From contig JADJEI010000001.1 of assembly GCA_016709155.1 (NCBI GenBank), forward strand, positions 806,001 to 870,000: 64,000 nucleotides of DNA, read 5' to 3'. Position numbers and translations under genes: made by a program. Position 1 is the first letter of the stretch, and the number at the start of each line of letters is the position of its first letter. Below the pieces are notes generated by a model. It searched no databases and was not told the DNA's origin. It was given only the letters and a program-made list of their open reading frames with translations. This stretch comes from Ignavibacteriales bacterium (GTDB lineage Bacteria > Bacteroidota > Ignavibacteria > Ignavibacteriales > Ignavibacteriaceae). Of the stretch, positions 1 through 9,334 are shown in pieces.

Positions 1-20
1 GGAATTATTTTTCGGTTCAT
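1..20 (-). CDS. 5' end of a truncated minus-strand gene (unidentified)
   Basis: An ATG on the minus strand at position 20 is preceded by GGAG five bases upstream (complement of 25-29) and opens a frame that leaves the window after six codons (MNRKII). It would be transcribed divergently from glnE. Only the start signal supports it; no product can be named. Confidence 0.35.
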
Positions 21-185
21 AATTTCTCCAATTATTTTTTTTCTAACAAAAAATTACTGAAAATTGAAATCAAATACACTTTATAATTTCAAGATAGAAT
101 AATTCATCTCTCCTTTTTCTTAGTTACTTTTTCTTTGAACGCTTAAAATTTTATTTTTAACTATGGATTAAATAGTCTTTGGCAA

Positions 186-3008
186 TTGAAAAGAAAAAAA
201 TTAAATAACATCATCCCTGAAAATTTCATTAAAAATCTTTTTGAGATTACTGCGGGATATTTATCAGCAGATGATTTTGAAAAATTGATTGGCGCTATCA
301 GCAGCTCTGCCAAAAGTTATCTTTTCGATCAAAGTAGTCAAGCTAATCTGATTCGTATTATTCAATCATCTCACGATAAATCATATTTTCTTCACGACCT
401 TATTGCTTATGAGTTGAACAGAGATGCGATTATCACAATTGCCCAAAACAGCAGCTACTTTACAGATATACTTGTCAGGAATCCTGAATATTTTTATTAC
501 GCTATAAATTCAACAGATAAGTCAAAACAAGAAGACAAAAATTTTTATGAAATAACAATAAAAAATTCTCTCTCAAAGTTTAAATCTTTTGAAAGCAAAG
601 TAAGAATTTTAAAGTCTTTCAAAAGAAAAGAAATTTTAAGAATCGGAATTCAGGATATTCTTTTTAATACATCGCTTCAAAGCACGACAGAAAATTTATC
701 TTTTATGGCAAAGGAGATCTGTTCAAGCTTGTTTGAAATGTGCCTCGAACAAACTCTGGCAAAGTATTCTATTCAAACTCATGTTCAAGATTATTGTCTT
801 ATCGCATTGGGTAAGCTTGGCGGTGATGAACTTAATTACAGTTCCGATATTGATTTAATTATTTTCTATAATGAAGATGCGCCGCTATCTAAATCAAAAT
901 CAAAAAAAGAAATTTTAACCGAAGCAGTTGTATTATTTATCCAAACTTCAACTGAAAATAACGAAGATGGATTCTTGTTCAGAATAGATTTTCGATTACG
1001 ACCCGACGGCAGGAATGCCCCTCTTTGCAGCAGCATGACTGATTATCTAAACTATTATGAAAGTCGTGGTGAAGATTGGGAACGACAAATGCTTTTAAAA
1101 TCGTCCTTCGTTTGTGGTGAAGAAAAACTGTTTGAAATTTTTATGAATAATCTTCGTCCGTTTATTTATCCTGCTTCTTTTTCAATCTCGCCAATTGAGC
1201 AGATTAAAAAACTTAAAATAAATATCGAGAAAAATATTTCTGATGAGCAAAACATTAAACTCTCTCCAGGTGGAATTCGCGATATTGAGTTTTCTGTTCA
1301 AGCACTTCAGCTAATAAATGGCGGAAAAATTGCTGAGCTGCGACAAGCCAATACTTTAGAGGCTATTTTAAAACTAAAAAAAAATAATCTGGTAAATAAC
1401 GAAGAGGCTTTAACTTTATCTGAGAATTATATTTTCTACAGAAGGATTGAGCATTTTCTTCAGCTTATGAATAACCGGCAGACTCACACAATTCCTTCCG
1501 ACACATTAATAAGAAACAAGCTGAGTTTGTTTTTGGGATATAATAATTTTTCGGAATTGGATAAAGATTTGCAATTACGAGCTGAAAAAATAATCTCAAT
1601 CCGTAATTCTATTTTAGGCACTGATGTTGAATTAAATAATTCAATTGATTTGCTTGAAACCATTAAGTTCAAGGATAGGAAACAAGCCATTCGAAATATT
1701 CAATTCCTCCGCGAGGGAGTGGGAGTTTCAGGCAGACGAATTTTTGATAAAAATTCTATTGAAGCCTTTTCAAAAATTGAAAACGAATTATTTCGTCTTC
1801 TGAAATCAAGCGTGAATCCGGATTTAACACTTTCTAATTTCGTAAAAATTATTAATCACACTGACATTCCTTCAGTGTGGTACAACCAGTTTCGTGATAA
1901 AAATCTTTTTGAAGCTTTTCTTACTTTATGTCAATATAATCAGCATGCAATTGATCTTTTGGTAAACAATGAAATAAATAAAGAAGCCTTCTTAAGTGGA
2001 AAATTTTCTGATAATATTCTTCAAGCTGAGTTAAACAATTTTTCAATTCGTCATTTTTTATTTATACTTTCCTCTCAATTTACTCTGCGATTAATTTCCG
2101 CTGAAGAGATTTCAAACTTGATAAAAAAATATATAGAGCAAATTATAATCGAGCTTGCTCAAAAAGTCCTTGGAAACAAAATCTCAAAGTCAAAATATTT
2201 TATTGCAAGCCTTGGAAGTTTTTCAACCGGTGAAATGACATTTACTTCGGACGTTGATTTATTATTTATTGTTAAAAATATTCAAAAGCAAAAAACAGCA
2301 GAAAAATCATTTCGGAATTTTCTTCTGAGACTAAAAGATGCACTTAAGCCTTTTAATGTTGACTGCAGGCTTCGACCCGAAGGTAAGAGCAGTCATCTTG
2401 CCTGGGACTTGAATGCGAGTATTTTATATCTTAGCTCAAGAGCAAGAATTTGGGAATTGCAGTCATTCACAAAAATAAATTTTGTTTATGGTGACTTTAA
2501 TTCTTACACAGCTTTTTATGATGCAATCAGAAACAGAATCGAAAACGAAACTATAGGCAAAATGAAACTCGAAATGTTTCTGATGTATAAAAAAATCATT
2601 TCTCAATCCGACTCGCATTTTTCGAGATTTGATTTGAAAAAAAGCAATGGATGTCTAATTGATTTAGAATTTATTGCTCAGTATTTGATTCTTACTAATC
2701 CGAACTATTTTAATATTTGTTCGGGCAAAAATTTGAGAAAGAATTTTGAATTACTAACTGACGTGATTCCTAAATCGAAATTAGAAATATCCCTTGACAT
2801 GAATTACATACTTTTAAAAGAGCTTCAAATTATCGTTCAAACGATGTTTAATATTTCAAATTCAAAAATTCCTTCAGCCGAAAACGAACTAAAACTCTTA
2901 GAAAGTTTTTTTTCCAAATATAGAAGCGATAATTTTAAACTAGTACTTGATCGAATAACTAAAGAGAATCATCAATTGTTTAATATAATTTTTAAAGGTG
3001 AGAATTGA
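186..3008 (+). CDS. glnE: Bifunctional glutamine synthetase adenylyltransferase/deadenylase
   Basis: Two nucleotidyltransferase halves are visible. The first carries GKLGGDELNYSSDIDL near residue 207 followed by RLRPDGRNAP near 275; the second carries SLGSFSTGEMTFTSDVDL near residue 676 followed by RLRPEGKSS near 730. This duplicated layout, and the 940-residue length, match GlnE, which adenylylates and deadenylylates glutamine synthetase in response to PII/nitrogen status (family knowledge). In the second half the usual GG before the SDxDL motif is GS, a mild departure. The start is TTG with no strong Shine-Dalgarno; no in-frame ATG lies close. Its TGA overlaps the start of the next gene by four bases, so the two are probably translationally coupled. 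No glnA or PII gene is in the window. Confidence 0.93.
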   Translation: MKRKKLNNIIPENFIKNLFEITAGYLSADDFEKLIGAISSSAKSYLFDQSSQANLIRIIQSSHDKSYFLHDLIAYELNRDAIITIAQNSSYFTDILVRNPEYFYYAINSTDKSKQEDKNFYEITIKNSLSKFKSFESKVRILKSFKRKEILRIGIQDILFNTSLQSTTENLSFMAKEICSSLFEMCLEQTLAKYSIQTHVQDYCLIALGKLGGDELNYSSDIDLIIFYNEDAPLSKSKSKKEILTEAVVLFIQTSTENNEDGFLFRIDFRLRPDGRNAPLCSSMTDYLNYYESRGEDWERQMLLKSSFVCGEEKLFEIFMNNLRPFIYPASFSISPIEQIKKLKINIEKNISDEQNIKLSPGGIRDIEFSVQALQLINGGKIAELRQANTLEAILKLKKNNLVNNEEALTLSENYIFYRRIEHFLQLMNNRQTHTIPSDTLIRNKLSLFLGYNNFSELDKDLQLRAEKIISIRNSILGTDVELNNSIDLLETIKFKDRKQAIRNIQFLREGVGVSGRRIFDKNSIEAFSKIENELFRLLKSSVNPDLTLSNFVKIINHTDIPSVWYNQFRDKNLFEAFLTLCQYNQHAIDLLVNNEINKEAFLSGKFSDNILQAELNNFSIRHFLFILSSQFTLRLISAEEISNLIKKYIEQIIIELAQKVLGNKISKSKYFIASLGSFSTGEMTFTSDVDLLFIVKNIQKQKTAEKSFRNFLLRLKDALKPFNVDCRLRPEGKSSHLAWDLNASILYLSSRARIWELQSFTKINFVYGDFNSYTAFYDAIRNRIENETIGKMKLEMFLMYKKIISQSDSHFSRFDLKKSNGCLIDLEFIAQYLILTNPNYFNICSGKNLRKNFELLTDVIPKSKLEISLDMNYILLKELQIIVQTMFNISNSKIPSAENELKLLESFFSKYRSDNFKLVLDRITKENHQLFNIIFKGEN

Positions 3009-4933
3009 ATTTTATCAAGAATAATTTTGTGTGGCTCAGCGGGTTTATACTTTTTATAATTTATTTAATCACACTCGCACCATCGGTCGTGCAAATAGAT
3101 GCCGGAGAGCTTGCTGCAGTGCAGGCGACTCTTGGGATTGCACATCCTACAGGATATCCATTATTTACAATAATCGGATTTTTGTTTTCAAAATTACCTC
3201 TGCCTTTTTCTACGATATTTCAATTAAATATTCTTGCTTCAATTTGGTGCGCTTCGGCTGTTGTAATTTTTATATTGGCAATTAAAAATATAAGTACGAG
3301 GGAAATTCAAAATTTACCTTCGAAACCAGAAAAAAAATCCAGAAAAAAAATGGATGTTCGTATAGAAAATTTAGATTCGCCAATTCCGGAAATCATAAAA
3401 ACTACAGCACTAATTTTTGCCGGCTTTGTTGTAGGGTTAAACAAAACATTCTGGACTCAAAGTACCTCTGTTGAAGTTTACTCCCTCCATGCGTTTTTGA
3501 TTTGCCTCATAATTCTTTTTGCAATAAAAGCATATCAATCGAATTACAACGGAAAATTTTTTTCTTTTAAAAATCCCTGGCTGCTTCTTTCAATTGCCCT
3601 TGCTCTTGGATTTGCTAACCACATGACGACATTATTAATCCTTCCTGGAATTGCTTATCTGTACTTTAGCAAATTTCAATTTAACAAACCGGCGTTTACC
3701 AATTTATTATTTATGGTAACTTCTTTTATTGGATTGCTTACAATTTTTTACTTATATCTTCCGCTTCGAGCGGCTCAACAGCCTGATATTAACTGGGGCA
3801 ACACTACTGATCTGGATAAAATTTTGCGCCATATTTCAGGAAAGCAATATCAAGTCTGGATTTTTTCTTCTATTGAAGCATCGAAAAAACAGTTAGCTTA
3901 TTTTATAAATAACTTTCCATCTGAGTTCACATTTATTTTGATACCTGCATTATTAGGATTATTTAATTCTTTTAAATATTCAAAAAAGATTTCTGTGTTT
4001 TTTTTGATATGTTTTATTTCAACTGTGCTGTACTCAATCAATTATGATATAAGTGATATTGATTCATACTTTTTGCTGGCTTATATCTCTGTTGGTTATT
4101 TTTCATTTTGGGGAGTAATTAAAATTTTCAATTTGATAAAAGTTGAATCACAAAAAATAAAAATTACTTTGGCTTTATCTGCTTTAATCTTAATTCTCCA
4201 TTTTGGTTTTACTTTTGGAAAAGTAAATCAAAGTGGAATTTATGTTTATGAGGACTACTCCAAAACATTGATTAATAGCGTTCCGAAAAACGCTATTATT
4301 CTAAGCTATCAATGGGATTATTTTCTTTCGGCTTCATATTATTTTCAGAATGTTGAAAGCTTCAGGAAGGACGTTTCAATTGTTGATAAAGAATTGCTCA
4401 GAAGGTCATGGTACTTCAATCAACTTGAACACAACTATCCATTTTTATTGAAAGGTGTAGCAAGTGAAGTGAAATTATTCAAAGAAGCCTTAATGCCTTT
4501 TGAAGCCGATGAGCAATTTAATTCAAATTTATTAGAGTCTTTGTATCAACGAATTATAATCGGGATCATCACAACCAACATTGATGCACACGATGTTTTT
4601 ATCGCACCTGAATTGGTTGACAATGAAATGCAGCAAGGGCAGTTAAAACTTCCGCAGGGCTATTTTTTAGTTCCTGATCTATTTTTATTCAGGGTTGTTA
4701 AAGAGAACAAATATTATCCAGCCTCAAATTCAAATTTTAAAATCAGAATGTCTGAACAAAAAGATAAGTACGTATTAAATATTCAATCTTTTGTTGCGTC
4801 AATGCTTTCACGAAGAGCTTTGTATGAATTACAGAACGGCTATCCGGATCGTGCTAAAGTTTATGCTGAAAAGATAGTAAGCGATTTCCCGGATTATGGT
4901 TTGCCGCCGGGACTTGCAGATATATTAAAATAG
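3005..4933 (+). CDS. DUF2723 family polytopic membrane protein
   Basis: 642 residues with many hydrophobic segments in the first two thirds and a soluble C-terminal part of roughly 220 residues. The N-terminal stretch (residues about 23-55) with QIDAGELAAVQATLGIAHPTGYPL is the hallmark of DUF2723 proteins, which resemble membrane glycosyltransferases of the GT-C/protein O-mannosyltransferase type; acidic residues in the first periplasmic loop are typical of that fold. A transferase role using a lipid-linked sugar is inference only. A basic insert (residues about 105-125) sits between two membrane segments. The start is TTG inside the TTGA overlap with glnE; its 3' end overlaps the converging DUF4837 gene by nine bases. 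Confidence 0.85.
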   Translation: MNFIKNNFVWLSGFILFIIYLITLAPSVVQIDAGELAAVQATLGIAHPTGYPLFTIIGFLFSKLPLPFSTIFQLNILASIWCASAVVIFILAIKNISTREIQNLPSKPEKKSRKKMDVRIENLDSPIPEIIKTTALIFAGFVVGLNKTFWTQSTSVEVYSLHAFLICLIILFAIKAYQSNYNGKFFSFKNPWLLLSIALALGFANHMTTLLILPGIAYLYFSKFQFNKPAFTNLLFMVTSFIGLLTIFYLYLPLRAAQQPDINWGNTTDLDKILRHISGKQYQVWIFSSIEASKKQLAYFINNFPSEFTFILIPALLGLFNSFKYSKKISVFFLICFISTVLYSINYDISDIDSYFLLAYISVGYFSFWGVIKIFNLIKVESQKIKITLALSALILILHFGFTFGKVNQSGIYVYEDYSKTLINSVPKNAIILSYQWDYFLSASYYFQNVESFRKDVSIVDKELLRRSWYFNQLEHNYPFLLKGVASEVKLFKEALMPFEADEQFNSNLLESLYQRIIIGIITTNIDAHDVFIAPELVDNEMQQGQLKLPQGYFLVPDLFLFRVVKENKYYPASNSNFKIRMSEQKDKYVLNIQSFVASMLSRRALYELQNGYPDRAKVYAEKIVSDFPDYGLPPGLADILK

Positions 4934-6025
4934 TTCTTCGTCGTTAGCAGCATCAAGAAGTTCATTAATTCTATCTTCGTTTATTTCAGACTTAGTCATG
5001 AATGATTGCAGAGTAACATCAAGCTGCTGGAGCAAATTTCGCTTATAATATTTTGGCGCATAAACAGAAGCATCTAGCATATAAATTCTTTTTGACTTTT
5101 CATCATAGAAAATATAATTAATGAAAGGACCACCCATACCTTTTATATTCAAATCCCACAATCCCTGTGTAAGTAAAGCATATCTACCTTTAAAATTTAC
5201 TTCAGTGTTTGTGAAATAATTTTCAGCGATAACAACGTAGCCTGTGTCTTCAGAGGTTTGATAATACTTTTTTGTAAGCCTATTTCTAATCGAGCGAATT
5301 GAATCAACAGTTAAGTATGAAGGATCAGCATTTTCAATCCAGTGAATAAATATCCAGCGTTCCATATCACTGCCCGGCGATCTTCGCAGCCAAACAAAAT
5401 TATCTTCAGCTTTACTCATTGCTAATTTAAAATCAGCTTGAACATAAATAAGCCAGCCGTAGTCTCGTAATAATTTACCCTCGATATTTTTTCTTTCATA
5501 GGTAGGAGAGTACAAACTTGCATAAAGACGTTTATCGGATGCATTCTGAAAAGCGTAGAGAAGATTGTCTTTATCTTTTAAAATTTTGAATTCAAGCTCT
5601 TGCATAGTGGGAGCTGATAAAATCATCACGAGCTGATTTTTAGCCCAAAGGTTATTTTTAGTTACAATATAATTTGGATCTGCAGAAATTTTTTCTTCAA
5701 TTTTCTTATCAATTACAGATTTGATATATCTTGCGGTAGAAGTAGATGAATTCAACGGTGCAAGAAGAACTAAATTTTTTTTGTGTTTATACTTTTCAAT
5801 TTGATTAACCGGAACTCTTTTCAATGTAAAAAGTTTTTCCGGCTGAGGAGTATTGATAATTTTTTGGAAAGCACTGTCTAATGCTGTTTCCAATTCTAAG
5901 TATTCGAGTGAATCCGCGACAACAAAGATTTCATCTTCGAGCCCTGTAGCCGGCTTATTTGAGCTATCACACCCGGCGAAAAATAAAATTGGAACGGATA
6001 AAATTATTGCAATAAAAAACTTCAT
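4925..6025 (-). CDS. DUF4837 family lipoprotein
   Basis: The N-terminus is a lipoprotein signal ending in FFAGC (Cys about residue 19), so the protein should be anchored in the cell envelope. The body has the pattern of DUF4837 proteins of Bacteroidota: a strand-rich EIFVVADSLEYLELETALDSAF start, PQPEKLFTLKRVP, then a central RDYGWLIYVQADF and a C-terminal half ending in a long helix. The function of the family is unknown. It lies 14 bases downstream of the lipid-kinase-like gene on the same strand, so it is probably the last gene of the ftsH transcription unit. Confidence 0.8.
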   Translation of the reverse strand: MKFFIAIILSVPILFFAGCDSSNKPATGLEDEIFVVADSLEYLELETALDSAFQKIINTPQPEKLFTLKRVPVNQIEKYKHKKNLVLLAPLNSSTSTARYIKSVIDKKIEEKISADPNYIVTKNNLWAKNQLVMILSAPTMQELEFKILKDKDNLLYAFQNASDKRLYASLYSPTYERKNIEGKLLRDYGWLIYVQADFKLAMSKAEDNFVWLRRSPGSDMERWIFIHWIENADPSYLTVDSIRSIRNRLTKKYYQTSEDTGYVVIAENYFTNTEVNFKGRYALLTQGLWDLNIKGMGGPFINYIFYDEKSKRIYMLDASVYAPKYYKRNLLQQLDVTLQSFMTKSEINEDRINELLDAANDEELF

Positions 6026-6039
6026 AAAAACCTCTGCCG

Positions 6040-6696
6040 TTAAAAAATAAATAACTTAACCTGGGGCAGAAATAAACTGTATAAACCCAGCATCGTTAAT
6101 CCAACACTAAGTGGAACCGATAAATTATCATCCGCAAAACCAAACGAAATATTTTCAGCAATAGCGCCGACTGCGGCGGCGAAAATTGCTATTGCGTATT
6201 CTTCCGGCAATCCTAAAAATTTTGGTGTTAGAAAAACGACAAGAATTGCACTTATGAAAAAAGCTAAAGTTCCCTCTAAACTTTTAGCAAGAAATTTATG
6301 CTTGCCATATCTTCTTCCAATTAAAGCTGCCATAATATCGCTGATGATTAGGATACTGAAAGCAGTGATAAAAATTAATTTTGGAAAAATTATGATGCAT
6401 ATTAAAGCACTGATAAAAACATAAGTAGCACCGGTGAGATTTTTTCTTTTCGAATCTACTTCATGTTTACGAAGCAGAAAGCCAAAGGCTGAGGTAAAAA
6501 AAATATTGAAAGACGGTGCGTAATATCTCAATGCTTCTGCAATAAGTGAAATGAAAGTCATTACACTTAAAATTATTATCCCCTCTTTTCTGGAGATAAA
6601 ATAATAAATGATTGGGATTGATAAAGAAAAGAGATGAATCAGTTTTCTTACTAATTCATCTCTATAATGAATTGTTCCGTTATCTATTTGATTCAT
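6040..6696 (-). CDS. Diacylglycerol/polyprenol kinase family membrane protein
   Basis: 218 residues with about six to seven hydrophobic segments. The N-terminal ELVRKLIHLFSLSIPIIYY (residues 14-32) and the central GATYVFISALICI, followed by SDIMAALIGRRYGKHKF and SLEGTLAFF (about residues 118-150), are the conserved blocks of the CTP-dependent dolichol/phytol/diacylglycerol kinase family (SEC59, VTE5, DGK1). The family phosphorylates a lipid alcohol in the membrane; the substrate here cannot be told. The start codon lies inside the 3' end of ftsH (17-base overlap), suggesting translational coupling. Confidence 0.8.
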   Translation of the reverse strand: MNQIDNGTIHYRDELVRKLIHLFSLSIPIIYYFISRKEGIIILSVMTFISLIAEALRYYAPSFNIFFTSAFGFLLRKHEVDSKRKNLTGATYVFISALICIIIFPKLIFITAFSILIISDIMAALIGRRYGKHKFLAKSLEGTLAFFISAILVVFLTPKFLGLPEEYAIAIFAAAVGAIAENISFGFADDNLSVPLSVGLTMLGLYSLFLPQVKLFIF

Positions 6697-8743
6697 TTTG
6701 TGGAGTAGAATCTTTGCTTTTCTTTTCTTCGAGCATTTTTTTTACGTGATCAGGAATTTCGGTTCCATTTTCGGGATGATTATTACCATTATTTCTAACT
6801 GCCGGTGGAAGTTCTTCACCGCGAATTAGTTTATCAATTTCTTCGCCATCAAGAATTTCCCTCTCAAGCAATTCCATCGAAAGTTTGTGAAGAGTATCAA
6901 TATGCTCGGCAAGAATATTTTCTGCACGTTTCATCGCGTTGCGAATGATTAATTGAACTTCTTCATCAATTTCGATCGCAACTTTCTCGCTGTAATCCCT
7001 GTGACTTTGAATTTCTCTTCCTAAAAATATTTCTTCTCGCTTAGCACCGTAACTCAGCGGTCCAAGTTTATCGCTCATTCCCCACTCACAAACCATTTTG
7101 CGCGCAATACCAGTAGCTTTTTCGATATCGTTACCTGCACCGGTCGTATAATGATTGAAAACTAATTTCTCTGCAGCCCGACCGCCGAGAGCATAAGTAA
7201 TCACAGCTTCAAGATATGATTTTGAGTAAGTATGTTTCTCATCAACCGGTAAGTAACTTGTAACGCCAAGTGCTCTTCCACGCGGAATGATAGTTACTTT
7301 ATGAACAGGATCAGCTTCAGGAATCATTCGGGCAACCAGCACATGACCAATTTCGTGGTAAGCCGTTGTTTTCTTTTCTTCTTCAGAAATGATAAGACTT
7401 TTTCTTTCCATTCCCATCATTACTTTATCTTTGGCTTCCTCAAAATCTATCATCTCAACTTTTTTCTTGTTTTTTCTTGCTGCGAGCAGTGCTGCTTCAT
7501 TTACAAGATTTGCAAGATCGGCGCCTGATAATCCGGGAGTTCCTTTTGCAAGTATTTCGAGCGAAATGTCATTACTGATAGGAATATTTCTTGTATGTAC
7601 TTTTAGAATCCCTTCGCGTCCTTTTACATCCGGACGATCAACAACAACTTGCCTATCAAATCTACCCGGACGAAGTAATGCAGGATCAAGCACATCAGGA
7701 CGGTTTGTAGCCGCAATAATAATAACTCCGATGTTCTGTTCGAAACCATCCATCTCCACTAAAAGTTGATTTAACGTTTGCTCTCTTTCGTCATGTCCGC
7801 CGCCAAGTCCTGCGCCGCGATGTCTTCCAACAGCGTCAATTTCATCAATAAAAATAATGCAAGGTGCACTTTTCTTTCCCTGTTCAAAAAGATCTCTAAC
7901 ACGGCTTGCACCAACTCCGACAAACATTTCAACAAAGTCAGCACCACTTATTGAAAAGAAAGGAACCCCAGCCTCACCAGCAACTGCACGTGCGAGTAAA
8001 GTTTTTCCGGTTCCCGGAGGTCCTAAAAGCAAAACACCGCGCGGAATCTTACCACCAAGTTTCTGAAATTTAGTTGGTTCTTTTAAGAATTCAATTATTT
8101 CCTGCAATTCAAGTTTGGCTTCATCGGCACCAGCGACATCTTTGAATGTCACGTGATGACCTGACTGAGTGGTCAATTTAGCTCGACTTTTTCCAAAAGA
8201 AAAAATCCCCCGCGTACCTCCTGTTTGACCCTGCATTTTTCTCATAATAATTACCCATACTGCAATGATCAAAATCCATGGAACAAAACCAATAAGCACA
8301 TTTAGCCATTCATTAGATTCTTTATCAAATGAATAATTTATCTGCTTTTGCTTCCAAATTACTTCCTGATCTTTTATGAGCGGTTCGGGGATATATACAG
8401 AAATAGCAGTTACCGCAGTCGGTTTGTTATTTACTAAAATGGAAGTTTCGCCTTTCAGTTCTGCGCGAAAGTAATAATCGTTGATATCCGATTTTACAAC
8501 CTTAGCATTTAGAATTGATTCAGGCGCATTGATTAATTTTTCATATTCGGCAAAAGAAATATCAGTATAATTTTCTGTACCGGTACGCATTAGCTGCATT
8601 ACGATAACTGCAGCTACAATTACAGCGCCCCAGCCGAAAACCATTTTGATTACTTTCGACCAATCAAAGTTATCATCAGGTTTGTTCTGATTGGGCTGCT
8701 TTTGATTTTTTTGAAAAGGATTTTTATTCGAATTATCTGCCAT
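6680..8743 (-). CDS. ftsH: ATP-dependent zinc metalloprotease FtsH
   Basis: 687 residues in the canonical order: first membrane segment about residues 32-50, a periplasmic domain, second membrane segment about 150-172, AAA+ module with Walker A GPPGTGKT (about 241), Walker B IIFIDEID (about 295), pore loop FVGV and the SRH region ATNRPDVLDPALLRPGRFD (about 347), then a peptidase domain with the zinc motif HEIGH (about 461). FtsH degrades membrane and short-lived cytosolic proteins. The N-terminal 25 residues are Asn/Gln/Lys rich and the C-terminal 45 are low complexity. It follows hpt by 33 bases; tilS-hpt-ftsH is a widely conserved order. Confidence 0.97.
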   Translation of the reverse strand: MADNSNKNPFQKNQKQPNQNKPDDNFDWSKVIKMVFGWGAVIVAAVIVMQLMRTGTENYTDISFAEYEKLINAPESILNAKVVKSDINDYYFRAELKGETSILVNNKPTAVTAISVYIPEPLIKDQEVIWKQKQINYSFDKESNEWLNVLIGFVPWILIIAVWVIIMRKMQGQTGGTRGIFSFGKSRAKLTTQSGHHVTFKDVAGADEAKLELQEIIEFLKEPTKFQKLGGKIPRGVLLLGPPGTGKTLLARAVAGEAGVPFFSISGADFVEMFVGVGASRVRDLFEQGKKSAPCIIFIDEIDAVGRHRGAGLGGGHDEREQTLNQLLVEMDGFEQNIGVIIIAATNRPDVLDPALLRPGRFDRQVVVDRPDVKGREGILKVHTRNIPISNDISLEILAKGTPGLSGADLANLVNEAALLAARKNKKKVEMIDFEEAKDKVMMGMERKSLIISEEEKKTTAYHEIGHVLVARMIPEADPVHKVTIIPRGRALGVTSYLPVDEKHTYSKSYLEAVITYALGGRAAEKLVFNHYTTGAGNDIEKATGIARKMVCEWGMSDKLGPLSYGAKREEIFLGREIQSHRDYSEKVAIEIDEEVQLIIRNAMKRAENILAEHIDTLHKLSMELLEREILDGEEIDKLIRGEELPPAVRNNGNNHPENGTEIPDHVKKMLEEKKSKDSTPQNESNR

Positions 8744-8776
8744 TATTATTTTCTTTCAGTTAGATTCATTTACTAA

Positions 8777-9334
8777 TTAATTATCACCGCTCGGAACATA
8801 AATAGATCGCAAGTTTCTGTACTTCTGTGCATAGTCCAATCCGTAACCTATAACAAATTTACTTGGAATACTGAAGCCAATATAATCAATTTTGACTTTA
8901 TATGTAAGGCTTTCAGGCTTATACAGCAGTGATATAACCTTCATACTTGAGGGCTTATGCATCTGAAAATACTCCTCAATATATTTTACCGATAAACCGG
9001 TGTCAACAATGTCTTCCACAATTATTATATCTCTTCCGTTAACATCACAATTTAATTCTTTAAGCAGCTTAACTTTGCCCGAAGAAATTTTTTCATCGCC
9101 ATAACTTGAAAGTTTAAAGAAATCAATCTCACAATCAATCGTTAAACTTTTTACAAGATCTGCCATAAATAAAAACGAGCCGTTCAATACGCCTATAAAG
9201 ATCGGTAATGTATTTTTATAATCTTCAGAAATTTGCTCGGCAAGTTCTTTAACTCTATTCTGAATTTTTTCTTCAGTGAGATAAGTAACGAACTTTTCTT
9301 TCCCTATGATGATAAACTCTTTATTTTGATTCAT
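8777..9334 (-). CDS. hpt: Hypoxanthine phosphoribosyltransferase
   Basis: 185 residues, the usual size. The PRPP-binding signature IIIVEDIVDTGLS lies at about residues 100-112, preceded by the FIGVLNGSFLFMADL substrate loop near 47 and followed by the VIGYGLDY block near 161 that contacts the purine. It salvages hypoxanthine and guanine to IMP and GMP in the cytoplasm. Its 5' end overlaps the 3' end of tilS by 14 bases, a strong sign of a shared transcript and coupled translation. Confidence 0.94.
   Translation of the reverse strand: MNQNKEFIIIGKEKFVTYLTEEKIQNRVKELAEQISEDYKNTLPIFIGVLNGSFLFMADLVKSLTIDCEIDFFKLSSYGDEKISSGKVKLLKELNCDVNGRDIIIVEDIVDTGLSVKYIEEYFQMHKPSSMKVISLLYKPESLTYKVKIDYIGFSIPSKFVIGYGLDYAQKYRNLRSIYVPSGDN

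Noticed and set aside
7389..7769. 126-codon plus-strand ORF
   Set aside because: Lies entirely antisense to the AAA+ and peptidase parts of ftsH and is explained by its codon pattern.
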